From: Acidimicrobiia bacterium
GTDB lineage: Bacteria > Actinomycetota > Acidimicrobiia > IMCC26256 > JAENVU01
Direction: 5' to 3'
NCBI GenBank assembly: GCA_017882945.1
Contig: JADGON010000445.1
Span: 1-14,242 of the forward strand
Length of the DNA stretch: 14,242 bases
Position numbers and translations under genes: made by a program. This document shows, piece after piece, positions 1 through 6,821 of the stretch. The notes below the pieces were generated by a model. It was not told where the DNA came from. It saw only the letters and a program-made list of their open reading frames with translations, and did no database searches. Position 1 is the first letter of the stretch; the number at the start of each line of letters is the position of its first letter.

Positions 1-429
1 CTGGCGCAGCATCTCGACGATCGGGATCGGCGTGCGCGGAAGGTCGGGTGTGTTGACGCCGATGACGCCCGCCGTCAGCTCGGGGTAGCGCCGCGCGAAC
101 GGCCACACGAGCAAGCCACCCCAGTCGTGACCGACCATGACCGCGCGTTCGTGCCCGAGCCCGGTCACCACGCCGGCGAGGCAGGCGTTCACCCACTCCA
201 TGTCGTAGTGGACGTCGGGCTTGTCCGACCGCCCGTAGCCGGGGAGGTCCACCGCCACGGCGTGGAAGCCGGCGTCCGCGAGCGGTTGGAGCTGGTGGCG
301 CCACGAGTACCAGGTCTCGGGAAAGCCGTGACACAGGAGCACGAGCGGCCCGCGGCCCTGCTCGACGGAGTACAGGCGAATGCCGTTCGTGACCACGTAG
401 CCGTCGCGCGCGCCGGGCGGGATCGTCAC
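1..429 (-). CDS. alpha/beta hydrolase, epoxide hydrolase-like (N-terminal part, cut by window edge)
   Basis: The minus strand reads 143 codons from a GTG at 429 to the window edge without a stop, so only the N-terminal part is present. It begins VTIPPGARDGYVVTNGIRLY and shows the alpha/beta hydrolase core in order: the oxyanion-hole motif HGFPETWYSWRHQL (residues 34-47), the strand-turn PGYGRSDKP (63-71), and the nucleophile elbow VGHDWGG with Asp102. An aspartate nucleophile and the HGFP plus W pattern are typical of soluble epoxide hydrolases and related dehalogenases, which open their substrate through an ester intermediate; the substrate here cannot be told. The charge-relay Asp and His would lie beyond the edge. 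The GTG start is chosen because the match to the family begins just after it and a TAGGTT hexamer lies 8 bases upstream, consistent with a (nearly) leaderless message. It is divergent from the lipoprotein gene at 508. Family is sure; precise start and substrate are not. Confidence 0.88.
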   Translation of the reverse strand, partial: MTIPPGARDGYVVTNGIRLYSVEQGRGPLVLLCHGFPETWYSWRHQLQPLADAGFHAVAVDLPGYGRSDKPDVHYDMEWVNACLAGVVTGLGHERAVMVGHDWGGLLVWPFARRYPELTAGVIGVNTPDLPRTPIPIVEMLRQ

Positions 430-437
430 GACTCGGG

Positions 438-443
438 AACCTA
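438..443 (-). promoter_or_regulatory. candidate -10 box (TAGGTT) for the hydrolase
   Basis: TAGGTT on the minus strand ends 8 bases before the GTG at 429. It fits the TANNNT form seen before many other starts in this window. No convincing -35 is visible. Confidence 0.3.
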
Positions 444-492
444 CCAGCGCACTCTCGTCGTCCAACCGCCAGGTCGAGGCGAGCCGGCAACC

Positions 493-500
493 GAGAGGGA
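493..500 (+). promoter_or_regulatory. ribosome binding site deciding the SIMPL lipoprotein start
   Basis: GAGAGGGA lies 7 bases before ATG 508. It supports that ATG over in-frame upstream ATG 127, which would run through the opposite-strand hydrolase gene. Confidence 0.65.
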
Positions 501-507
501 CGTCGAT

Positions 508-1221
508 ATGGGGCACGGTCGGACACTGGCCATCGGGACGGTCGTCGGAGGACTGCTCCTCGGTGGGTGCGCCGCGCAGGGCGCGTCCGCCGCGTCGACC
601 GACCCGTCGAACCGCACGATCACGGGAACCGCGACCGGGAAGGTCGAGGGCGTCCCGGACACCCTCACCGTGACCCTCGGCGTCGACAGCCAGGCGAGCT
701 CCGCCCAGGCCGCACTGGCCCAGAACGCGGACCGGTCGACGCGGGTCATCGCGGCATTGAAGGCGTCGGGTGTCGCTGCACCGGACCTCCAGACGGCATC
801 GCTCTCGCTGAACCCGACGTACGACCGGCAGTCCCGGATCAACGGCTACTCGGTCTCGAACGTGGTCACCGCGAAGATCCACGACGTCGCCAACGCGGGC
901 AAGGTGGTCGATGCGGCCGCCGCCCAGGCCGGCGACGACATCCGGGTACAGGGAATCGCGCTGTCGATCGAGGACACGGGCAAGCTCGTCGCCGCCGCCC
1001 GCGCCGCTGCCGTCACCCGGGCCCGGACCCAGGCCGGGCAGCTCGCGAAGGCCGCCGACGTCCGGCTCGGCCCGGTGCTGAAGATCACCGAGCGCCGGGC
1101 GGCCTCGCCGCAGGTGCTCTCCGGGCTCCGCGCCGAGCTGGCCGGCCCGGCGCAGGTCCCGATCGAAGCCGGGACCCAGGAGCTCTCGGTCGACGTCACG
1201 GTGGTCTTCCGAATCCGATAG
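508..1221 (+). CDS. SIMPL-domain (DUF541) lipoprotein
   Basis: A 237-residue exported lipoprotein of the SIMPL family (DUF541, the family of E. coli YggE), whose members are periplasmic or surface proteins linked loosely to oxidative or envelope stress; the biochemical role is not settled. The sequence has a lipoprotein signal: a short hydrophobic stretch from residue 7, then the lipobox LGGC with the lipidated Cys21, then an Ala/Ser-rich linker. The SIMPL domain runs from about residue 35 (ITGTATGKVEGVPDTLTV) to the end (ELSVDVTVVFRIR), with family features such as the N-terminal GTGxV-like strand, the QTASLSLNPTYD and INGYSVSNVVTAKI segments, and the AAAVTRARTQAGQLAKAADVRLGPVLKI helix-strand pair. 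Start ATG 508 has a good ribosome site and puts the signal peptide at the N-terminus. It is divergent from the hydrolase at 1-429 and ends 15 bases before the crotonase. Confidence 0.9.
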   Translation: MGHGRTLAIGTVVGGLLLGGCAAQGASAASTDPSNRTITGTATGKVEGVPDTLTVTLGVDSQASSAQAALAQNADRSTRVIAALKASGVAAPDLQTASLSLNPTYDRQSRINGYSVSNVVTAKIHDVANAGKVVDAAAAQAGDDIRVQGIALSIEDTGKLVAAARAAAVTRARTQAGQLAKAADVRLGPVLKITERRAASPQVLSGLRAELAGPAQVPIEAGTQELSVDVTVVFRIR

Positions 1222-1225
1222 ACGT

Positions 1226-1231
1226 TACGGT
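1226..1231 (+). promoter_or_regulatory. candidate -10 box (TACGGT) for the crotonase, leaderless start
   Basis: TACGGT ends 5 bases before ATG 1237 in the 15-base gap after the lipoprotein stop. No ribosome site is seen before this ATG, which fits a leaderless transcript. Confidence 0.4.
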
Positions 1232-1236
1232 CGCGT

Positions 1237-2007
1237 ATGGCAGAGCTCGTATTGGTCGACACGGTCGACCGCGTCCGGACGGTCACGCTCAACCGACCGG
1301 AGGCGCGCAACGCCCTCAGCGTCGCGCTGCAACGCGAGGCCGGCGCGGCGTTGGCCGCCGCGGATGCAGACGCCGAGGTGGACGTCGTGATCTTCACTGG
1401 ATCGGATCCCGCGTTCTGCGCGGGCCTCGACCTGCGCGAGCTCGGGAAGGACGCGTCGAACCTCGTGGGAGGAGCCGACGATCCGGCGATCAGCCCGTTT
1501 GCCGCGCTCTGGAAGATGAGCAAGCCGGTGATCGGCGCGATCAACGGGCCGTGCGTCACCGGTGGGTTCGAGCTCGCGCTCGCCTGCGACTTCCTCATCG
1601 CGTCAGAGCGCGCCGCGTTCGCCGACACGCACGCGCGCGTCGGCGTCATGCCTGCGGGAGGCATGAGCGTCTTCCTGCCACAGGTCGTCGGTGTGCGCAA
1701 GGCGAAGGAGATGAGCCTGAGCGGCAACTTCATGGGCGCGCACGAGGCGTTCGCCCGGGGTCTCGTGAACCACGTCGTCGCGCACGATGCGTTGTTGCCC
1801 TCAGCCCGCAAGCTGGCGGCGGACATCGTCGGCAACGACCAGGCGGCGGTGCGCAACTTGAAGAAGCTCTACGACGCGAACGCCAAGGTGACTGCCGGGG
1901 ACGCGATCGACCAGGAGCAGCAGTTCTTCCGTGCGTGGAGGATCGACCCCGCGGAGATCGAGCGCCGGCGAGCAGGCATCGTCGAACGCGGGCACGACCA
2001 GCAATGA
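1237..2007 (+). CDS. enoyl-CoA hydratase/isomerase family protein (crotonase)
   Basis: A 256-residue protein of usual length for the crotonase superfamily, which binds acyl-CoA thioesters and stabilises their enolate. Visible features are the first oxyanion-hole segment AFCAGLDLREL (about residues 59-69), the second around NGPCVTGGFELALACD (103-118), and the typical C-terminal half (FADTHARVGVMPAGGMSVFLPQVVG, then the MSLSG and ARGLVNHVV segments). Aligned by eye to rat mitochondrial hydratase, the first catalytic glutamate is kept (Glu112 in GFEL) but the second, 20 residues later, is His132. This DTHARVG version is, from memory, common in actinobacterial proteins annotated EchA, so hydration of 2-enoyl-CoA is not assured; isomerase, hydrolase or other crotonase chemistry is possible. 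The stop overlaps the start of the WS/DGAT gene (ATGA at 2004-2007), so the two are probably translationally coupled. Confidence 0.9.
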   Translation: MAELVLVDTVDRVRTVTLNRPEARNALSVALQREAGAALAAADADAEVDVVIFTGSDPAFCAGLDLRELGKDASNLVGGADDPAISPFAALWKMSKPVIGAINGPCVTGGFELALACDFLIASERAAFADTHARVGVMPAGGMSVFLPQVVGVRKAKEMSLSGNFMGAHEAFARGLVNHVVAHDALLPSARKLAADIVGNDQAAVRNLKKLYDANAKVTAGDAIDQEQQFFRAWRIDPAEIERRRAGIVERGHDQQ

Positions 2008-3398
2008 CGCGCGGCGAGCGCTTCGAGACCCACATGAGCGACTCCGACGCGCTCATGTGGAACATCGAGAAGGACCCGCTGCTGCGCTCGACGATCGTCA
2101 CCGTGCTGTTGCTCGACCAGCCACCCGAGTGGGACCGGCTCGTGGACAAGATCGAGCGGGGAACGTGGCTCATCCCGCGGTTGCGCCAACGGATCGCCAC
2201 ACCCCTCCTGCGCATGGGGCCGCCGCAGTGGTCCGGGGACGCGAACTTCGACCTGCGCTACCACCTGCGGCGGGTCAAGGTCTGCGAGCCCACGCTCGAC
2301 GCGGTGCTGGACCTCGCGCGCACGTCCGCGATGGCGGGCTTCGATCGCGCTCGCCCGCTCTGGGAGTACACCGTCGTCGAGGGCCTCGAAGGCGGGAAGT
2401 CGGCGATGATCCTGAAGGTCCACCACTCGATGACCGACGGCGTCGGCGGGATGAAGCTCCTGCTCATGCTGTTCGACTTCGAGCGCGACCCCGAGTCCGT
2501 CACCGCGCTCGACCGCGTCGACGCGGTGCCGGTCTTCGGGCCCATGGACCTCGTGCTCAGCGCGCTCGGACACAACCAACGACGAATGCTCGGCATCGTG
2601 CGGCGCGGGGTCATCGAATCGATGAGCGCCACGCGCGCGGTCCTGGACGATCCCGTCCACGCGCTGCAGGACGCGTTGCGAACCGCGGGTTCGATCGTGC
2701 GCTTCCTGACCCCGGCGACGGTCCCCCACTCGCCGATCATGCGGGCGCGCACGCTCGCCCGGCAGCTCAGCACCCTCGACGTGCCGCTCGACGAGTTCAA
2801 ACGCGCCGCGAAGACGGTCGGCGGCTCGCTGAACGACTCCTTCGTCGCCGCGGTGATCGGGGGGATGCAGCGCTACCACGAGTTCCATGGCGCGCCCGTC
2901 GACGACCTGCGGATGGTCATGCCCATCAACCTTCGGGCCGACGACTCCGCGCTCGGCGGCAACCACTTCACCCCGGCGCGCTTTCTCGTCCCACTCACGA
3001 TCAAGGATCCGGGTGACCGGATCGTCGCAGTGCGTCAGCTGACCCGCGAGGTCCGCGCCGAGCCGGCAGTCCAGCTCACCGACGCGCTCGCGGGCGTCCT
3101 CAACCAGCTGCCGACGACGGTCACGACGGCACTGTTCGGCTCGATGCTGAAGGGTGCGGACTTCGTGACGAGCAACGTTCCCGGGGCACCGTTCGAGATC
3201 TTCTCTGCCGGCGCCGCACTCGAGCGTATGTACGCGTTCGCGCCGCTGGCGGGCGCGGCCGTCAACGTCACGCTGCTCTCCAACTGCGGGACCTGCTGCA
3301 TCGGCGTGAACGTGGACGCGGTCGCCGTCCCCGACTCCGAGACCTTCCTCCGCTGCCTCGACGCGAGCTTCACCGAGATCCTCGCCCTCGCCCCGTAG
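2004..3398 (+). CDS. WS/DGAT family O-acyltransferase (wax ester synthase / diacylglycerol acyltransferase)
   Basis: A 464-residue protein, the normal length for the bifunctional wax ester synthase/diacylglycerol acyltransferase family, which esterifies acyl-CoA to long-chain alcohols or diacylglycerol to make storage lipid at the membrane and lipid-body surface. The N-terminus MSDSDALMWNIEKDP is the usual family opening. The catalytic motif HHSMTDG is intact at residues 140-146; PLWEYTVVEGL lies just before it, and SLNDSFVAAVIGGMQRYH, PINLR and the C-terminal TSNVPGAP blocks are all present. Start ATG 2004 overlaps the crotonase stop as ATGA; an alternative in-frame ATG at 2034 would remove ten residues and is not excluded. 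Coupling with the crotonase suggests both act on the same acyl-CoA pool. Neutral-lipid synthase versus a more specialised acyl transfer cannot be told from sequence. Confidence 0.93.
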   Translation: MTRGERFETHMSDSDALMWNIEKDPLLRSTIVTVLLLDQPPEWDRLVDKIERGTWLIPRLRQRIATPLLRMGPPQWSGDANFDLRYHLRRVKVCEPTLDAVLDLARTSAMAGFDRARPLWEYTVVEGLEGGKSAMILKVHHSMTDGVGGMKLLLMLFDFERDPESVTALDRVDAVPVFGPMDLVLSALGHNQRRMLGIVRRGVIESMSATRAVLDDPVHALQDALRTAGSIVRFLTPATVPHSPIMRARTLARQLSTLDVPLDEFKRAAKTVGGSLNDSFVAAVIGGMQRYHEFHGAPVDDLRMVMPINLRADDSALGGNHFTPARFLVPLTIKDPGDRIVAVRQLTREVRAEPAVQLTDALAGVLNQLPTTVTTALFGSMLKGADFVTSNVPGAPFEIFSAGAALERMYAFAPLAGAAVNVTLLSNCGTCCIGVNVDAVAVPDSETFLRCLDASFTEILALAP

Positions 3399-3421
3399 CT
3401 CCCGCCGCGAGCGTTCCGGCG

Positions 3422-3466
3422 CTGGTTGCGCGTTCTGGCGGCCACCACCGGGAACGCAACAACCAG
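3422..3466 (+). terminator. imperfect inverted repeat after WS/DGAT, possible terminator
   Basis: CTGGTTGCGCGTT (3422-3434) pairs with AACGCAACAACCAG (3453-3466) with one bulged base and one G-T pair, giving a stem of about 13 bp and an 18-base loop. It lies 24 bases after the WS/DGAT stop in a 141-base gap. There is no T-tract, so intrinsic termination is only a suggestion; the rest of the gap holds the promoter of the next gene. Confidence 0.35.
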
Positions 3467-3526
3467 ACCAGGGGTCGGCGAAGAACGAGATGGGAGGGGC
3501 GCGGTCAGGGAGACCGGGTTCGGTCC

Positions 3527-3532
3527 TACGCT
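3527..3532 (+). promoter_or_regulatory. candidate -10 box (TACGCT) for the Mo enzyme, leaderless start
   Basis: TACGCT ends 7 bases before ATG 3540, with no ribosome site between. The same hexamer stands before the acyl-CoA synthetase and the zinc dehydrogenase. Confidence 0.45.
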
Positions 3533-3539
3533 GGGTTGA

Positions 3540-4238
3540 ATGGATGGCACGCCAGTCGGGCGCCGGGTGTTCTTCGGGATCCTCGGCGTCGGTGCCGTCG
3601 GCGTGCTCTGGGGGGCGAAGGCCCAGGACTGGCTCGAGAAGGCGGTGGCGCCGCTCGTGGCCAAGGACGGCACGGGGCTCTCGGCGTTCCTGCCGATCGG
3701 CCGGTTCCGGATCTACACGGTCACCGGTGATCTGCCGAGCAAGTCCCACTCGGAGTACTCGTTGAAGGTCGGTGGGCTCGTCGACTCGCCGTTCACACTC
3801 ACCTACGAAGCGCTCCGGGCCCTGCCACCGACGAAGATGACCAAGGACTTCCAGTGCGTGACCGGCTGGCGGGTGCACGAGGTCAAGTGGCAGGGCGTAT
3901 TGCTCGGGGACCTCCTCGACCGCGCGGGAGTAAAGGCCCGAGCCAAGGCGATCCGTTTCAAGAGCTTCGACGGCACCTACACCGAGAGCCTGACCCTGAG
4001 CCAGGCGCGCCGGAAGGACGTGATCGTCGCGTACCAGATGGAGGGCGGCGACATCTCCGCGGAGCACGGTGGCCCGGTCCGGCTCTACGTCGCGCCGATG
4101 TACGGCTACAAGTCGATCAAGTGGCTCGACACGATCGAGCTCACCGATCAGGTCGAACCCGGGTACTGGGAGCACTACGGCTACGACGTCGACGGATGGG
4201 TGGGAAGGTCGAATGGCCGCGACGACAACGCCACCTGA
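3540..4238 (+). CDS. molybdopterin-dependent oxidoreductase, sulfite oxidase family, Tat-anchored
   Basis: A 232-residue protein of the sulfite oxidase/YedY fold that carries a single molybdenum cofactor. The N-terminus has a twin-arginine pattern followed by a hydrophobic stretch (GRRVFFGILGVGAVGVLWG, residues 7-25), so it should be exported folded by Tat and probably remains anchored. The fold starts near FRIYTVTGDLP (56-66). The cofactor cysteine is Cys106 in DFQCVTGW, and the second family signature is GGPVRLYVAPMYGYKSIKWL (177-196). No C-terminal Mo-dimerisation domain is present, so it resembles the short bacterial YedY/MsrP type rather than full sulfite oxidases. The next gene, a di-haem cytochrome b, overlaps its end by 26 bases and is the likely electron partner. 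The substrate is unknown: S-oxide reduction (as in MsrP), sulfite oxidation or another oxo-transfer are all possible. Start ATG 3540 is supported by the TACGCT box. Confidence 0.88.
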   Translation: MDGTPVGRRVFFGILGVGAVGVLWGAKAQDWLEKAVAPLVAKDGTGLSAFLPIGRFRIYTVTGDLPSKSHSEYSLKVGGLVDSPFTLTYEALRALPPTKMTKDFQCVTGWRVHEVKWQGVLLGDLLDRAGVKARAKAIRFKSFDGTYTESLTLSQARRKDVIVAYQMEGGDISAEHGGPVRLYVAPMYGYKSIKWLDTIELTDQVEPGYWEHYGYDVDGWVGRSNGRDDNAT

Positions 4239-4881
4239 CGCCGGCGCGGTACCACCCGAGGCGATCATCGAGCGGTTCGATCGCGTCGAGCGGATCGCGC
4301 ACTGGCTCAACGCGTCGCTGTTCGGCGTCGTGATGCTGACCGGCTCGATCCTCTACATCGGTCAGCTCTCGGTTCTCTTCGGCAACCGCGAGATCGTGCG
4401 GACGCTCCACGTCTACTGCGGGCTCGCAATCCCGGTCGCGTTCCTGATCGCGTACTCCCCCCGGTGGGGCCGGGCGCTGCGGCGCGACTTCGCCCGCATC
4501 AACCGGTGGAGCCAGGACGACAAGCGCTGGTTCCGCACGCTCGGCCGGGACAGGAACGTCCGGCTGGGCAAGTTCAACGCGGGCCAGAAGCTGAACGCGG
4601 CGTTCGTCGTGGCCGCAGCCTTGGTGATGGTCGGGACCGGCTCGATCATGAAGTGGTTCGAGCCCTTCCCGGTGGACGTCCGGACAGGCGCGACGTTCGT
4701 GCACGACTGGTTCGCCTTCTTCATCTGGATCTCGGTGCTCGGCCACATCTGGTTCGCGTTCGCGGACTCCGAGGCGCTGCGCGGGATGTGGCGCGGGACC
4801 GTCACGGCCCGGTGGGCCAAAGCGCACCGTCCCCGCTGGTACGAGGAAACGACCGGGGATCACGGCGACCTCACCGAATAG
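4213..4881 (+). CDS. membrane di-haem cytochrome b, formate dehydrogenase gamma/YedZ-like
   Basis: A 222-residue integral membrane protein with four predicted helices: about 27-50 (starting ERIAHWLNASLFGVVMLTG), 60-81 (IVRTLHVYCGLAIPVAFLIA), 125-146 (KLNAAFVVAAALVMVGTGSI) and 161-184 (FVHDWFAFFIWISVLGHIWFAF). One histidine lies in or next to each helix (His30, His66, His164, His178), the right number for two b haems. The loop segment GKFNAGQKLN (119-128) closely recalls the KFNAGQK signature of formate dehydrogenase gamma subunits, so it is likely a quinone-linked cytochrome b556-type anchor. Because it overlaps the upstream Mo enzyme by 26 bases in another frame, it is probably translated together with it and passes electrons between that enzyme and the quinone pool. 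Start ATG 4213 (MAATTTPPDAG) is chosen since earlier in-frame ATGs lie deep inside the Mo-enzyme gene. Confidence 0.88.
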   Translation: MAATTTPPDAGAVPPEAIIERFDRVERIAHWLNASLFGVVMLTGSILYIGQLSVLFGNREIVRTLHVYCGLAIPVAFLIAYSPRWGRALRRDFARINRWSQDDKRWFRTLGRDRNVRLGKFNAGQKLNAAFVVAAALVMVGTGSIMKWFEPFPVDVRTGATFVHDWFAFFIWISVLGHIWFAFADSEALRGMWRGTVTARWAKAHRPRWYEETTGDHGDLTE

Positions 4882-4884
4882 AGT
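4879..4884 (+). promoter_or_regulatory. candidate -10 box (TAGAGT) for serC, leaderless start
   Basis: TAGAGT overlaps the cytochrome b stop codon and ends 6 bases before GTG 4891. No ribosome site is seen. It would give serC its own transcript even though it is only 9 bases behind the redox module. Confidence 0.42.
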
Positions 4885-4890
4885 CGCCGG

Positions 4891-6024
4891 GTGACGCCGA
4901 AACCCTCCGAGCTCGTGCTTCCCCCCGATCTGATCCCGTCCGACGGGCGCTTCGGCTCCGGACCGTCGAAGGTGCGCGCGGAGGCGGTCGCCGCGCTCGT
5001 GGACGCGGCCCCCGGCTACCTCGGGACTTCCCACCGCCGTGACGGAGTCCGCTCCGTCGTTCGGCGCGTGCGGGAGGGCATCTCCGCGCTCTTCCAGCTC
5101 CCCGACGGCTACGAGGTGTTGCTCAGCAACGGCGGGACGACTGTGTTCTGGGACTCCGCCGCGTTCGGGCTCATCGAGACGCGCAGCCAGCACCTCGTGT
5201 TCGGTGAGTTCTCTTCGAAGTTCGCGAGCGTCACGCGCAACGCCCCGCACCTCGAGGAGCCCGAGGTGATCGAGACCGGACCGAGCACCCACCCGCTCCC
5301 CCACGCCAGCGCCGCGGTCGACGCGTACTGCTTCCCGCACAACGAGACGTCGACGGGCGTGATGCTGGACCCGCGACGACCCGAAGGCGCGACCCCGGAC
5401 CAGCTCGTCCTCGTCGACGCGACTTCCGGCGCGGGCGGGCTGCGCTTCGACCCCGCGCAGACCGACGTCTACTACTTCGCGCCGCAGAAGTGCTTCGGCG
5501 GCGACGGCGGGCTGTGGCTCGCTGCGTGCTCACCCGCTGCGATCGGGCGCATCGAGCGCATCGGCGCCAGCGGGCGCTGGGTGCCCCCCAGCCTCGACCT
5601 CGCGATCGCGCTCGAACAGTCCCGTCTGGAGCAGACCTACAACACGCCGGCCCTCGCCACCGTGTTCCTGCTCGCGCACCAGATCGAATGGATGCTGCAC
5701 GAAGGTGGGATCGAATGGTGTGCATCCCGGTGTGACCGCAGCGCCGAGATCCTGTACGGCTGGGCCGAGGCCAGCTCCTTCGCCACGCCGTTCGTCGAGA
5801 AGCCGGACGAGCGCAGCCACGTCACCGCCACGATCGACTTCGACGAGGCGGTCGACGCTCCGGCGCTCGCCCGGGCGCTGCGCGCGAACGGGATCGTGGA
5901 CACCGAGCCCTACCGCAAGCTCGGACGCAACCAGCTCCGCGTCGGCATCTTCCCCGCAGTGGAGCCCGAGGATGTCGCCACCCTCACCCACGCGATCGAC
6001 TGGCTCGTCGAACGGCTGGGCTGA
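4891..6024 (+). CDS. serC: phosphoserine aminotransferase
   Basis: A 377-residue PLP enzyme of the mycobacterial-type SerC group, converting 3-phosphohydroxypyruvate plus glutamate to phosphoserine and 2-oxoglutarate, the second step of serine synthesis in the cytoplasm. Family marks: FGSGPSKVRAEAV at the N-terminus (21-33), the conserved YLGTSHRRDGV (43-53), LLSNGGTTVFWDSAAFGLI with the cofactor phosphate-binding loop (77-95), HNETSTGV (150-157), VDATSGAGG with Asp177 that contacts the pyridine nitrogen, and YYFAPQKCFGGDGGLW with the Schiff-base Lys200. Length and motifs are complete. One difference: this type usually reads QKNFASDGG, here QKCFGGDGG. It starts with GTG, with a TAGAGT hexamer 6 bases upstream. 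No other serine-pathway gene is in the window, so it seems to stand alone. Confidence 0.95.
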   Translation: MTPKPSELVLPPDLIPSDGRFGSGPSKVRAEAVAALVDAAPGYLGTSHRRDGVRSVVRRVREGISALFQLPDGYEVLLSNGGTTVFWDSAAFGLIETRSQHLVFGEFSSKFASVTRNAPHLEEPEVIETGPSTHPLPHASAAVDAYCFPHNETSTGVMLDPRRPEGATPDQLVLVDATSGAGGLRFDPAQTDVYYFAPQKCFGGDGGLWLAACSPAAIGRIERIGASGRWVPPSLDLAIALEQSRLEQTYNTPALATVFLLAHQIEWMLHEGGIEWCASRCDRSAEILYGWAEASSFATPFVEKPDERSHVTATIDFDEAVDAPALARALRANGIVDTEPYRKLGRNQLRVGIFPAVEPEDVATLTHAIDWLVERLG

Positions 6025-6095
6025 TCCGTCAGCTTCGCCCGCCGCTTCGCCCCGGCCATCGCGGGCGCCCCGACGCACGCAGTTCGCGAGTCTGA

Positions 6096-6101
6096 CAAGA
6101 T
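6096..6101 (+). promoter_or_regulatory. weak candidate -10 box (CAAGAT) for the DABB protein
   Basis: CAAGAT ends 6 bases before ATG 6108 and differs from TANNNT only at the first base. The 83-base gap after serC shows no ribosome site and no clear hairpin. Confidence 0.28.
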
Positions 6102-6107
6102 CCGGTC

Positions 6108-6821
6108 ATGCTCTTCGTTCACGAGATCCACCGAGTCATCGGCCGGCACGAGGACGCGTTCGAGCACGAGTACCGAACGACGTGGATGCCGAGGCTGACC
6201 GAGACGGACGACGCGCGCCTCCTCTACTTCGCGAAGCTCGCGCACGGCACCGGCCGCGCCTACAACATGATCACGGTCACGGCGGTCCGCAATGGCGCGG
6301 CTTGGGAACGCCTCGTAACCCGGCTCCGCACGGGAGACCTCCGCGAGTGGGTCGCGAAGATCGACACGATGCGCCACGACGTGACGAGCAAGGTCCTCAT
6401 GCCGGTGGAGTGGTCTCCGCTCCAGACGGTCGACTTCGCGAACGTTCCCATCGGCGGCGCCGAGCACGACCCGACGCTCTTCATGGAAGACACCGCGTGG
6501 CCGCACGAGGGCAAGATGGAGGACTACCTCGAAGCGGCGCGCGACAACTACGCGCCCAGCCTCGCCGAGGGCCGGCACGGCGGCCGGTCGCTGCTCGAGC
6601 TCCAAGCCGTCCTCACCCCGGCGTGGGGGACGAGCGCGCGACGGCGTGAGGTCATCCTGTGGCAACGAGTCATGAAGCCGGCCGGGATCACCGGCCTGCT
6701 CATGAGCGAGATCCCGGCCGAGCACCGCGCCCCGGGAACGTGGATGCACGACGCCCTCCAGGTCCGTGACGACTGGGAGAGCCGGCTGCTGCGCACGGCC
6801 ACCTGGTCTCCGATCGCCTGA
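6108..6821 (+). CDS. tandem dimeric alpha/beta-barrel (NIPSNAP-like) protein, function unknown
   Basis: A 237-residue cytoplasmic protein with no signal peptide. I read it as two fused ferredoxin-like halves (about 1-106 and 120-237): each ends with an alike helix and strand, RHDVTSKVLMPVEWSP (89-104) and RDDWESRLLRTATWSP (220-235). Each half also has an N-terminal helix with an aromatic/basic stretch (FEHEYRTTWMPRL; YLEAARDNYAPSL). This layout fits dimeric alpha/beta-barrel proteins, and the first half recalls NIPSNAP family members, but I cannot name an activity; such domains serve as small monooxygenases, isomerases or binding modules. The stop overlaps the start of the alpha/beta hydrolase by one base (TGATG at 6819-6823), so the two are probably made together and may act in one catabolic step. 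Family call is moderate; the internal duplication is seen directly. Confidence 0.62.
   Translation: MLFVHEIHRVIGRHEDAFEHEYRTTWMPRLTETDDARLLYFAKLAHGTGRAYNMITVTAVRNGAAWERLVTRLRTGDLREWVAKIDTMRHDVTSKVLMPVEWSPLQTVDFANVPIGGAEHDPTLFMEDTAWPHEGKMEDYLEAARDNYAPSLAEGRHGGRSLLELQAVLTPAWGTSARRREVILWQRVMKPAGITGLLMSEIPAEHRAPGTWMHDALQVRDDWESRLLRTATWSPIA

Noticed and set aside
127..507. Upstream extension of the SIMPL lipoprotein from ATG 127
   Set aside because: It overlaps the opposite-strand hydrolase, has no family resemblance, and would bury the lipoprotein signal; ATG 508 has a ribosome site.
567..2003. Long open frame that leads in frame into the WS/DGAT gene
   Set aside because: Its first part is Arg/Gly/Pro-rich shadow coding over the lipoprotein and crotonase genes; recognisable WS/DGAT sequence starts only at 2004.
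1869..4310. 813-codon open frame on the minus strand
   Set aside because: High-GC shadow of the WS/DGAT and Mo-enzyme genes: Arg/Glu/Val-rich low-complexity translation, no motifs, while the plus strand has strong family motifs.
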